DNA of 64,000 nt from Actinomycetospora corticicola (lineage in GTDB: Bacteria; Actinomycetota; Actinomycetes; Mycobacteriales; Pseudonocardiaceae), in contig NZ_JACCBN010000001.1 in the NCBI RefSeq assembly GCF_013409505.1, positions 2,232,001 through 2,296,000 of the forward strand, read 5' to 3'. Positions 43,053 through 51,400 of this stretch are shown in pieces. Made by a program: the position numbers and the translations under genes. How positions within the stretch are numbered: position 1 is the first letter of the stretch; every line of letters starts with the position of its first letter. Under the pieces are notes generated by a model. That model had not been told where the DNA came from. It did no database searches and saw only the letters and a list, made by a program, of their open reading frames with translations.

Positions 43053-43936
43053 GCCGAGATCTCCGTCCCGTCGGTCCCGATCTCCACCCCGGCCTTCCCG
43101 ACGACGGGGCGCTCGGCCGCGTCGGGCAGGAGGATCGGGTTCGAGTTGTTGACGTGCACCAGCACCACGCGCGGCACGCCGAGGTCGGCGAACGCGTCGA
43201 GCGACCACTCCAGCGCGACGTGCCCCATGTCCGCCGCGGTCTTGCGGCCGAGCCCGAGCCGGACGAGCTCGTCGTCGTGGAAGCAGGTCCCGTCCACGAG
43301 CAGTACGTCGGCGCCCGCGCAGGCCGCCCGCAGCGGCGCCAGGTCGGCCACGCCGGGGGCGTACACGACGACGCCGCCCGTGCGCCGGTCGTGGAACCGG
43401 TAGCCGACGACGCGACCCTCCTCGGGACCCGACGTCGGGAAGCGGGGCGTCTTGCCCGTGGGCAGGTCGAACGCGGTGTAGCTGAGGTCGTCGGTGAGCG
43501 CGTGCTCGACCCCGATCCCCACCTCCACCACCGTGACCGGGCAATAGGCCTCCAGCGTCGTCAGGAAGCCCGTGCCCTCCCGCAGGACCGCCTCGGAGGC
43601 GGCCGTCGCGTGCACCGTCACCCCGGCACCCTCGCGCAGGATGAGCAGGCCGAGCGTGTGGTCGATCTCCGCGTCGGTCAGCAGGATCGCCTCGACCGGG
43701 TTGCGCCGGGTCGCCCCCGGGTGCAGGTCGGGGGCCGCGGTGAGCTGCTGGCGGACGTCGGGCGAGGCGTTGACGAGAAAGGCACGAGCACCGGCGGGTC
43801 CGTCGTCGACGACGGCGATCGAGGACTGGGTGCGCGGCTCGACGGTGCCCGTGCGGGCGGCCGTGCAGCCGGCGCAGGAGCAGTTCCACTGCGGGAGCCC
43901 GCCGCCGGCGGACGACCCGAGGACGCGGACCTTCAC
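43049..43936 (-). CDS. pqqB: PQQ biosynthesis protein PqqB
   Basis: 295 residues from GTG 43936, overlapping the stop of the di-iron gene. Metallo-beta-lactamase-type fold with the family N-terminus [21 protein letters not shown], then LTDAEIDHTLGLLILREG (family version of the HxHxDH region, D-x-x-I-D-H), VDGTCFHDDEL, ADMGHVALEWS and VHVNNSNPIL. PqqB is an iron-dependent hydroxylase acting on the crosslinked Glu-Tyr product. N-terminal CxxC (NCSCAGC) is a zinc site in PqqB. Confidence 0.95.
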   Translation of the reverse strand: MKVRVLGSSAGGGLPQWNCSCAGCTAARTGTVEPRTQSSIAVVDDGPAGARAFLVNASPDVRQQLTAAPDLHPGATRRNPVEAILLTDAEIDHTLGLLILREGAGVTVHATAASEAVLREGTGFLTTLEAYCPVTVVEVGIGVEHALTDDLSYTAFDLPTGKTPRFPTSGPEEGRVVGYRFHDRRTGGVVVYAPGVADLAPLRAACAGADVLLVDGTCFHDDELVRLGLGRKTAADMGHVALEWSLDAFADLGVPRVVLVHVNNSNPILLPDAAERPVVGKAGVEIGTDGTEISA

Positions 43937-44697
43937 CAGAACTTGATCCCGACGGACTTGAGGCGGCGCTTGTGCAGCTGCTCCACCTTCTCGATGTCCT
44001 GACGGTCGATGAGCTCGCCCCAGGCGTTCGCGGCCTTCATGCCCTGCTGGAGCAGCTCCTCCATCTCGTCGGAGACGACGTCGGCGCTCTGGATGACGCG
44101 CGAGCCGAAGCCGATGTGCCAGCGCTCGTCGCGCAGCACCAGCTCCATGCCCTTGTGTACCCCGGGCATGCCCACCGAGCAGCGGTCGAGGGCGGCCAGC
44201 AGCGCGTGCTGCCCGGCCGTGAGGACCACACCCTCGAGGATCATGTGGTAGAGGCTGACCGCCGCGGTCAGGTCCTTCTCGCCGGCCGCGAGGTCCTCGG
44301 CGAGGGTGGGCAGCCGCTCCTCGAACAGTTCGAGCAGCTCCGGGCTCACCCGCTCGCGCAGGACGTCGAGCCGCTCGGCGAGGTTCTCCCCGGGGATGCC
44401 GACGACCTCGCCGGCGACGCGGTCGAAGAAGCGGGCGTGCCGGGCCTCGTCGCGTGCCTGGGCGCGGAAGCAGCCGGCCATGGAGTCGTCGGTGGTGGCC
44501 CGGTCCTCGAAGGAGCCGAGGTGCGTGGCGACCGCCATCTCGCCGACGCAGAACCCGGCGATCAGGCCGAGCACACGGTCGCGCTCCTCGCTCTCGAGCT
44601 TCGACCACGCCTCGACGTCGCCGGTCAGGTCGATGGCCTGCTCGTCCCACTGCAGCGACTCGGCGAGTTGGACGAAGTGTCCGTACCCGGTGATCAT
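43933..44697 (-). CDS. R2-like di-iron oxidase/ferritin-like protein in pqq operon
   Basis: 254 residues from ATG 44697. Four-helix di-iron carboxylate site is complete: Glu53 (VGEMAVATH), Glu84-x2-His87 (DEARHARFF), Glu155 (ILEGVV) and Glu191-x2-His194 (DERWHIGFG). The N-terminus [18 protein letters not shown] recalls ribonucleotide reductase R2/R2-like proteins. It is much shorter than R2 and no nrdE-type gene is near. Start overlaps the rubredoxin stop by 4 bases, and its stop overlaps the pqqB start by 4 bases. Likely an O2- or peroxide-using redox enzyme served by the rubredoxin and needed for PQQ formation or repair; this role is inference. Confidence 0.88.
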   Translation of the reverse strand: MITGYGHFVQLAESLQWDEQAIDLTGDVEAWSKLESEERDRVLGLIAGFCVGEMAVATHLGSFEDRATTDDSMAGCFRAQARDEARHARFFDRVAGEVVGIPGENLAERLDVLRERVSPELLELFEERLPTLAEDLAAGEKDLTAAVSLYHMILEGVVLTAGQHALLAALDRCSVGMPGVHKGMELVLRDERWHIGFGSRVIQSADVVSDEMEELLQQGMKAANAWGELIDRQDIEKVEQLHKRRLKSVGIKFW

Positions 44698-44894
44698 AGA
44701 TCGAGATCCTCTCCCGGTTGCACCTCGCGGAAATCCGCCTTCTCGGCGCCGCAGATCGGGCACATCCAGTCGTCGGGAATGTCCTCGAAGGGCGTCCCGG
44801 GCGGGATGCCGCTGTCGGGGTCACCCTCCTCCGGATCATAGATGAGTCCGCACATCTCGCAGATCCACTTGCTGGCCACGGGCGGCGCACTCAT
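44694..44894 (-). CDS. Rubredoxin
   Basis: 66 residues. The two Cys pairs that bind one iron are [15 protein letters not shown] and [13 protein letters not shown], and [12 protein letters not shown] between them is typical of rubredoxins. A short N-terminal extension (SAPPVASK) precedes the domain. Mobile one-electron carrier, expected to feed the di-iron protein whose start overlaps its stop. Separated from pqqA upstream by a 14-bp hairpin. Confidence 0.95.
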   Translation of the reverse strand: MSAPPVASKWICEMCGLIYDPEEGDPDSGIPPGTPFEDIPDDWMCPICGAEKADFREVQPGEDLDL

Positions 44895-44925
44895 CGGTTT
44901 CCCCGTTTCTCGCTGTATACGCCGA

Positions 44926-44957
44926 CCAGGGGCGTCGGATTCCTCCGACGCCCCTGG
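44926..44957 (-). promoter_or_regulatory. Hairpin between pqqA and the downstream operon
   Basis: Perfect 14-bp stem CCAGGGGCGTCGGA/TCCGACGCCCCTGG with a 4-base loop, beginning 14 bases after the pqqA stop. No T-run follows. It is likely to stop part of the transcripts or protect the pqqA message, giving more precursor peptide than enzymes. Confidence 0.7.
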
Positions 44958-44971
44958 CGGGCATTACTCGA

Positions 44972-45052
44972 TCAGTCGTCCATCTGGGCGACGTACATCG
45001 TCACCTCAGGGGCGACACCGATTTCGGTGAACTCCGGGGTCTCCCACGTCAT
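44972..45052 (-). CDS. pqqA: PQQ precursor peptide PqqA
   Basis: 26 residues starting MTWETPEFTEIGVAPEVTMY and ending VAQMDD. The EVTMY motif holds the Glu and Tyr that become PQQ (Glu-x3-Tyr spacing conserved). Strong ribosome site AAGGGAGGTCTGAC before the ATG. Too short for ordinary gene finding. Compared with the classical peptide, which ends soon after Tyr with basic residues, the tail here is acidic (MDD). Confidence 0.96.
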   Translation of the reverse strand: MTWETPEFTEIGVAPEVTMYVAQMDD

Positions 45053-45099
45053 GTCAGACCTCCCTTCCTCGAATTCGGTCCATCAATCGTCCCTCGGAC

Positions 45100-46788
45100 T
45101 CAGTCCTCGGGCAGTGCGAAACAGAACAGCGCGTCACCCGCGGAGGCGCCGAGCAGGCCGGGCAGGAAGCCCTCGACCCAGCCGCCCCAGCCGGTCGGCA
45201 CGGCCACGTACTGCCGCCCGTCGACCTCGAAGGTGATCGGGCTCGAGTGGTGTCCGCTACCGCACTGGAACTGCCACAGCTTCTCGCCGGTGGACGCGTC
45301 GAGGGCGACGAACTCGCCGCTCGGCGTGCCCTGGAAGACGAGCCCGCCCGCGGTCGTCACGTTCGACGCGCACATCGGGTACTCGTGGTTCCAGCGCCAC
45401 TTCTCCTCGCCGGTCAGCGGGTCGACCGCGCTGACGAAGCCGTAGTGGTCGTCGAGGTCGACGGCCACGCCGGCCCCCCAGTAGGGGATCGACTCCTTGA
45501 ACTCGCGGCGACGGCGGGTCGCCGTCGCCCCGACCTCCTGGACCGGGATGTAGATCAACCCGGTCTCCGGGTTGTACGACATGTGGGTCCACTCCTTGCC
45601 GCCGGCCGGGCCGGGCCAGAAGTGGACGGGGACGCCCTCCTCGTCGGGGTAGATCTTCGGCGTCACCTTGCCGTCGGCGCTGATCTCGCCCCAGGTGATG
45701 CGGTCGACGAACGGGAAGACCCGCACGAGCTCGCCGTTGCTGCGGTCGAGGACGAAGAAGTAGCCGTTCTTGTCCGCGTGGGCGAGCAGCTTGCGCCCGT
45801 CCGGAGCGTCGAAGAGGACGTTCTCCATCGTCGAGTCGTAGTCCCACAGGTCGTGGGGCGTGAACTGGTAGTGCCAGCGGATCTCGCCGGTGTTCACGTC
45901 GATCGCGACGGTCGAATCGGTGTAGAGGTTGTCGCCCGGGCGCACCCCGCCGTCGAAGTCCGGCGCCGGGTTGCCCGTCCCCTGGTACAGGAGCTCGAGG
46001 TCCGGGTCGTAGGTCGGGGTGATCCAGCAGTTCGCGCCACCGCGCTGCCAGGCCTCGCCGTCGTCCGGCCAGGTCTCCGAGCCGGGCTCGCCGGGCTTCG
46101 GCACCGTGTAGCAGCGCCAGCGGCGCTCGCCGGTCTGGGCGTCGAAGGCGTCGAGGTGCCCGCGGACACCGAACTCGCCGCCGGCGCTGCCCACGACGAC
46201 CATGTCCTTGACGATCAGCGGGGCGGCCGAGCCGCTCTCGCCGGCCCGGACGTCACCGTTGGTGGTGTCCCAGACCTTCTCGCCGGTGGTCGCGTCGAGC
46301 GCGATGAGGTGGGCGTTGAGGGTGTACATGTACACCTTGCCGTGGCCCACGGCGACGCCGCGGTTGACGTTGCCGCAGCACAGCGAGGTGTCGAACGGCG
46401 AGGCGTGCTTGTACCGCCAGAGCTCGTCGCCGGTCTTCGGGTCGATGGCCCAGACCTTGCCGTCGGGGCCGGAGACGTACATGACCCCGTCGACCACGAG
46501 CGGGGTGGCCTCGAACGAGTAGGTCGAGGCACCGGAGTGCATGCCGGTCGAGCCCGCCTGGAAGACCCAGGCCGGGGTGAGTCGGCGGACGTTGTCCTTG
46601 GTGATCTGGTTCAGCGTCGAGTAGCGCTGTCCGTCGTAGGTGCCGTAGTAGGTGAGCCAGTTCTCCGGCTCCGACCGGGCACCCTGGATGCGCTCGTAGT
46701 CGACGTTGCGTGTCGCGGGCGCCTCGCCCTTGACGTTGGACAGTGTGCGGTGGGCGACGGCCTCGCCGGCGTCGACGTAGTCGGTCAT
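45100..46788 (-). CDS. PQQ-dependent alcohol dehydrogenase (methanol/ethanol family), lanthanide-type
   Basis: 562 residues from ATG 46788 with a GAGGAGCACACC ribosome site. Eight-bladed propeller enzyme. Visible: vicinal Cys137-Cys138 (SLCCGN) that form the unusual disulphide over PQQ, Glu205 (GGEFG), Asn273 (GTGNPAPDF), Asp316 catalytic in LWDYDST, and Asp318, two residues further. This Asp-Tyr-Asp pattern is the hallmark of lanthanide-dependent enzymes (XoxF, PedH); calcium enzymes have Ala or Ser there. No signal peptide: the N-terminus MTDYVDAGEAVAHRTL is hydrophilic. Oxidises a primary alcohol, and the electron acceptor is unknown. Confidence 0.93.
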   Translation of the reverse strand: MTDYVDAGEAVAHRTLSNVKGEAPATRNVDYERIQGARSEPENWLTYYGTYDGQRYSTLNQITKDNVRRLTPAWVFQAGSTGMHSGASTYSFEATPLVVDGVMYVSGPDGKVWAIDPKTGDELWRYKHASPFDTSLCCGNVNRGVAVGHGKVYMYTLNAHLIALDATTGEKVWDTTNGDVRAGESGSAAPLIVKDMVVVGSAGGEFGVRGHLDAFDAQTGERRWRCYTVPKPGEPGSETWPDDGEAWQRGGANCWITPTYDPDLELLYQGTGNPAPDFDGGVRPGDNLYTDSTVAIDVNTGEIRWHYQFTPHDLWDYDSTMENVLFDAPDGRKLLAHADKNGYFFVLDRSNGELVRVFPFVDRITWGEISADGKVTPKIYPDEEGVPVHFWPGPAGGKEWTHMSYNPETGLIYIPVQEVGATATRRRREFKESIPYWGAGVAVDLDDHYGFVSAVDPLTGEEKWRWNHEYPMCASNVTTAGGLVFQGTPSGEFVALDASTGEKLWQFQCGSGHHSSPITFEVDGRQYVAVPTGWGGWVEGFLPGLLGASAGDALFCFALPED

Positions 46789-46807
46789 GGTGTGCTCCTC
46801 TCGCGGG

Positions 46808-47272
46808 TCAGGGACGGGGCTGGGCCGGGCGGTCGAGCTTGGCCGAGTCCGGCACCTCGCCACCCATGACCAGGGCGGCGGTCAGGCCGCGGCCCTCGTC
46901 GTTGCCGGTGGTGGAGCCGTACCAGTAGGCCCCGGGACCGTCGAGGTTCAGCCGCGCCGTCCCCTTCGAGTGGTTGACGAGCCAGATGATCTTCGGGTCA
47001 CCGTTGTGCGGCAGGAGCGCGCAGTGGGTGTTCTTGTCGTCGTTGATCAGCGTCAGCTCGATGTCCCCGCCGTGCGGGAACACGATGATGCTGGGGTCGA
47101 AGATCAGCTGGTCCTCGGGGATGCGGACGGTGGCGCGCATGACGCCGTCCTCGCCCTCCTCGGCGTAGCCGACGTTGCCGGTACCGAGCATGCGCCCCAG
47201 CGTCGTGCGGTTCTGTCCGTCCAGTCCCGCTGCATGGAGCTCCTGGGCCCGATCGTCTGCCGTGGCCGTCAT
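46808..47272 (-). CDS. PQQ-associated cupredoxin-like protein (MSMEG_3727 type)
   Basis: 154 residues from ATG 47272 with GAGGAGGGGACGGCCG before it. Beta-sandwich protein with VRIPEDQLIFDPSIIVFPHGGDIELTLINDD and the metal-ligand-like segment NTHCALLPHNGD (Cys and His), ending LDGPGAYWYGSTTGNDEG. Resembles the small PQQ-associated protein found with PQQ dehydrogenases in mycobacteria. Could be the electron acceptor of the dehydrogenase that follows it by 19 bases. No signal peptide visible. Copper binding is inferred, not shown. Confidence 0.85.
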   Translation of the reverse strand: MTATADDRAQELHAAGLDGQNRTTLGRMLGTGNVGYAEEGEDGVMRATVRIPEDQLIFDPSIIVFPHGGDIELTLINDDKNTHCALLPHNGDPKIIWLVNHSKGTARLNLDGPGAYWYGSTTGNDEGRGLTAALVMGGEVPDSAKLDRPAQPRP

Positions 47273-47697
47273 CGGCCGTCCCCTCCTCGTCACGACTGCA
47301 CTGGTCCTCCCCGCGCCGGAACGGCGCGGCGGAGATGTCGGGCGGCGTCGAACGGGGCGGGCCGGGAGGGCCCGCCGACCGTGTGCCTGCGCAGGGTCCC
47401 GGGAAGTGCGCACACGATGCCGCCACGCGGTCGATCGACCGCTCGGCCGACGTCGTCGGCCTGTGGGCGGCAGGACACGCCGTGGATGTCGACGACTGCA
47501 CGTGGTCAGTCGCCGAGCGGTGTGTGCTGAGCCACTTCCGACCATAGATACCGAGCCGGACGACGGCAAGTGGATCGTGCTCGACCCGAAGATCTCGATC
47601 ACGGCGAGCCCCTCGTCGCCGGGCGGGCGAGGCCCTAGAGTCGCGGTCGACGGGTCGACGAGGACCGCCGTCACGGTCCGGTGGGAGGCCGAACGAC
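47273..47697. other. Promoter region of the PQQ operon and CYTH gene
   Basis: 425 bases between the divergent PQQ-associated gene and the CYTH-like gene. No convincing gene. The 10-mer ACGACTGCAC occurs twice in the same direction, at 47292-47301 and 47492-47501, exactly 200 bases apart. A TATCTA-like -10 element for the minus strand is seen near 47544-47549 (reading TAGATA on this strand). Confidence 0.45.
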
Positions 47698-48459
47698 GTG
47701 CCCAGGTTCGGGATGCCGGAAGCCCTGTCGGAACTCATCGGCACGGACGGCCTGGCCGACAGCGTCGAGCTGAAGGCGCTGCTCGCCTGCCCCGCCGGCC
47801 CGGCGGCCGAGGCCCTGACCGGTCGGGCCGCGCCGACCTGGAGCACCCGGCGCAGCTACCTCGTCGACACCCCCGCGCTCGACCTCCTGCGGGTCGGCGT
47901 CGAGGTCCGGCTGCGCCGACGGACCCGCGGTCGCTACGACCTCGCGGTCTCGGCCCGGCGCGGGGGCTCCACGGCGCACCGGGGCACCCCCCGCGGCGGT
48001 CGGGTCGAGCTCGACGTCGTGCCCGGCGGGCTGTGGCTCGACGTCGAGGTCCGCGCCGAGGTGGATCCGGAGGCGGCGGCGCGGGCGATCGAGGGCGCGG
48101 TGGCGGGCGTGGACCTGCTCTCCGCCGCCCAGCGCGCCTGGGCCTGCCGCGGCGGGGCCGGCCCCGTGGACGACCGCCGGCTGCGCGACCTGCGGGTGCA
48201 CGGCCCGCTCGTCGTCAGCCGCGTCAAGGTGGCCGCGGCCCGGTGGGGCCTGCGGCGCGCCGACCTCGAGCACTTCCGGTTCCCCAGTGGCCGGGAGCTG
48301 GTGGAGCTCTCCACGCACTGCGGCCCGCGCGAGGTCGCGGAGACCGTCCCGGCCTTCGAGCGGATGCTCGACGAGCAGCACGTCGTGTGCGCGTCGGCCT
48401 ACCGACCGCGCACCGCGGTCTGGCACGACGAGCTCGACCCGGCGCGTCGGCGGAACTGA
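47698..48459 (+). CDS. CYTH-like (triphosphate-tunnel) domain protein
   Basis: 253 residues from GTG 47698 with GGGAGG eight bases before. The CYTH signature is partly visible: an ExK-like start VELKALLAC, then TRRSYLVDTPALDLLRVGVEVRLRRRTRGRYDLAVSARR in the beta-barrel strands (Arg/Lys-rich face), and the acidic strands LWLDVEVRAEVD. The barrel of such proteins binds tri- or polyphosphate, with adenylate cyclase or phosphatase activity in some. Substrate here is unknown. Convergent with the first kinase gene, 3 bases between the stops. Confidence 0.65.
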   Translation: MPRFGMPEALSELIGTDGLADSVELKALLACPAGPAAEALTGRAAPTWSTRRSYLVDTPALDLLRVGVEVRLRRRTRGRYDLAVSARRGGSTAHRGTPRGGRVELDVVPGGLWLDVEVRAEVDPEAAARAIEGAVAGVDLLSAAQRAWACRGGAGPVDDRRLRDLRVHGPLVVSRVKVAAARWGLRRADLEHFRFPSGRELVELSTHCGPREVAETVPAFERMLDEQHVVCASAYRPRTAVWHDELDPARRRN

Positions 48460-48462
48460 CCG

Positions 48463-51400
48463 TCACGACGACGGGTCGGGACCGTCCTCGACGGCCGTCA
48501 CCGTGCCGAGCAGCGCCTCGCACGCGGCGGCCAGCACGGTGGCGGCGTCCCGGACGTCCCGCGCGGTGCCCGGGTGGCCGGCCAGCCGGGCCCAGGCGGT
48601 GCGCTGCTTGCGGGCGAGCCGGGCGAGCTCGAACCGGTCGGCCGCGCGGTCGACGCCGAGCCGGGTCGCGGGGTCGCCGCCGCGCAGCAGCCGGGCCGCG
48701 GCGTCCCGGCGGCCGGGTGGGAGGGCGACCCGACCGGCGTCGAGGTCGTCGGCGAGCGCCTGCTCCGCGAGCTCGCGGGCGCCCGCCGCCCGGACCCGTT
48801 CGAGCTCCACGGCGAGCCGGCGCGTCCAGGGCCGCCCGGGCGCCGCCGCCACGAGGCCGTCCGCCGCGTCCAGCGCCGCGAGGGCCCGACGACGGGCCGC
48901 CACGGGACGGCAGCGGGCCACCAGCACCGTCGCCAGCCGGCCGAGGTTCGTCCCGCCGAGGGCACCGGGACCGGGCAGCGCGACCCGGACGACGCCGGTG
49001 AGCGGGTCCTCCGCCGACACCGAGACCGCGGGCACCACCCGGGCCCCGACGGTGGGCACGGCGGCGAGCCAGTCCGGGACGCGGGTCCCGGTGTCGTCCT
49101 CGGCCAGCAGCACCAGCGCGTCGACGACCTCGTCGGGGGCGAGCGGGCCGAGCGCGGCGCGGCCCGCCAGGTCGACGACGGCGGCGGGCCGCTCGACCAC
49201 CCCGGCGAGCGCGGCCGCGACGGCGGCGCCGTCCCGGGGCGTCGGGCCGGCGACCCCGTACCGCCAGGGGTCGCCGAGCGCGACGGCCAGGGCGGCGACC
49301 CGCTCCGCCGCGGGATCGCCGACCGGGACCTCCTCCAGGGTCCGGCGCAGCACGGACTGGGTCTGCGCGAACAACGGCGACCCGGGGTCGGGCAGGGGCG
49401 GGCCCACCGGGCCGACCGGGCGGCGTGGTCCGGTCCCGAGCGTCGGGACGACGGCAGGCAGGCGCGGGTCGGGGGCCTGCGGGACCTGCGGGGCCGCCGG
49501 GGTCCGGACCGGACCCACCTGCCGGGTGGCCTCCTCGACGAGGGCCCGCGCGCGGACCGCGATCCGCTCGCGGGTGGCGTCCGACCCGCCGTCGGGACCG
49601 GGACCGGCGACGAGGGCGGGGACGAGCCCGGTCGCGGCGTCGGTCGACGGGGGCCCGGGCTCCGACGGGGTGGTCCCGACCGGGATCTCGGCCCGGACGA
49701 CGGTCCCCTCGCCCGGCGCGGAGGTGAGCGTGACGCGTCCCCCGACCCGGGCGAGGCGGGCGTCGAGGTTGCGCAGGCCGCGGCCCGGGCCGTCGCGCTC
49801 GACGGTGAAGCCGGGTCCGTCGTCGGCGACCCGCAGGACCAGGACGCCGCCCCGCTCCTCCAGCCGCACCCGGACCGCGGCGCCCCCGGCGTGCTTGCGG
49901 GCGTTGTTCACCGCCTCGAGGCACACGAAGTAGGCGGCGGCCTCCACCGCCTCGTCGTGCCGGTGGACGCCGACGGCGTGGAGCGTGACGGACGGGTCGC
50001 CGGCGAGGTCGGCCTCGAGGGCGCCGACGAGGCCGAGCCGGGCCAGGGTGGCCGCGGACATCCCGGCGGCGGCCCCGGCCAGCACCGTGCCCGCGGTGTC
50101 GAGCTGCTCGCGCAGGACATCCAGGCGCTCGCGGGCGTCCGCGAGGCGACCGGCGCCCACCAGGTGCTCGACCAGGCCGAGGGTGAGCCGGAGCGAGACG
50201 AGGTGGTGCTGGGCGCCGTCGTGCAGGTCCCGCTCGAGGCCGCGCCGCTCGGCGTCGGTCTCGGCGACCAGGCGCCGCCGGGCGGCCGCGATCTGCTCGG
50301 CCTGGGCGACCCCGGCCCGCAGCTGGCGTTCGAGCTCGACCTCGGTCCGGTGCGCGACGAGGGCCCCCTCCAGGCCGGCCGCCACCTCGGCGACCAGCCG
50401 GGTCCGGTCCCCGGCGCCGGCGAGGGCCTCGGCGTCCACGGCGAGCGACCCGATCTCCCGGTCCGCGTGGTGGATCGCGAACGCGACCTCCTCCTCCCCC
50501 GCGCCCGGGTCGCGCCAGGCGACGACGCGGTCCCGCAGGCCGTCCCGGTGCACGGTGAGGCGGACGGCGCGGGCACCGAGGGCCCGTCCGACGGCCTCCG
50601 GCACGTCGTCGAGACCACCGTCGTCCCGCGCGGCGGACGCGACCCGGGCGAGGACGTCGGCGGGGGTGGCGCGGTTGCCGTGGAGCAGGCGTTCGGCGAG
50701 GCGGTCGGCCGCCGCGGAGACCGGGAGCCAGAGCACGGCGACGGCGAGGGTCGCGACGACCCAGCCGGTCACCGATCCGCCGGTGGCCCGGCCGGACAGG
50801 GCGGACACGAGGGTGGCGAGCAGGACCGCGAGCCCGCCGAGCCCGACCACGGCGAGCAGCGCGGCGAGGCCGCGGTGCAGGAGACGCTCGGCCGAGCGGG
50901 CGCGCCGGGCGGCGAGCACGGCCAGGGCGAGCACCGCGGCGGTGAGCCGGGAGAACCAGAACAGCAGCGCCAGCGGGAGGCCGACGCCGGGGCCGCCGTG
51001 CCGGGCGGTCGGGTCGTCGAGGGTGAGACCGGGGCGGCCGAGCAGCGCGAGGACCAGGGTCAGCAGCCCGAGCACCAGCGCCGCGCCGAGGGCGGCCACG
51101 AGCACGCTCGTCAGCAGCCGCGCCCGGGCGCGGGCCTCCCGGTCGGGCCCGCGGCGCACGGCCGGTCCGACCGCGGCGAGGCCCAGCAGCGGCACCCCGA
51201 ACCCGAAGAACACCACGCAGCTCACGGTGTGCGGCAGCAGCGCGGTGCCGAGGCCCGCGAGGAACAGGACCGCGGCGACCACCGGCACCAGCGCCCGCGA
51301 GCGGCGCCCGCCGGGCGGGTCGACGACGGTGAGCAGGGCCCCGGCGTAGGCCGCGCCCGCGATGCCGTGCAGCAGGATCTGGTGCAGCTCGCCGATCTCG

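Noticed and set aside
43933-44697. Ribonucleotide reductase beta subunit
   Set aside because: The di-iron site matches the R2 family, but the protein is about 254 residues with no alpha subunit nearby and its gene is coupled to rubredoxin and pqqB.
45100-47697. Full methanol-oxidation (mxa-type) cluster
   Set aside because: No MxaG cytochrome, small MxaI subunit or mxaRSACKL gene next to the dehydrogenase; only the dehydrogenase and one small partner are seen.
47175-49001. 608-residue plus-strand open frame across the PQQ promoter
   Set aside because: Low-complexity Arg/Pro composition and overlap with the CYTH gene in another frame.
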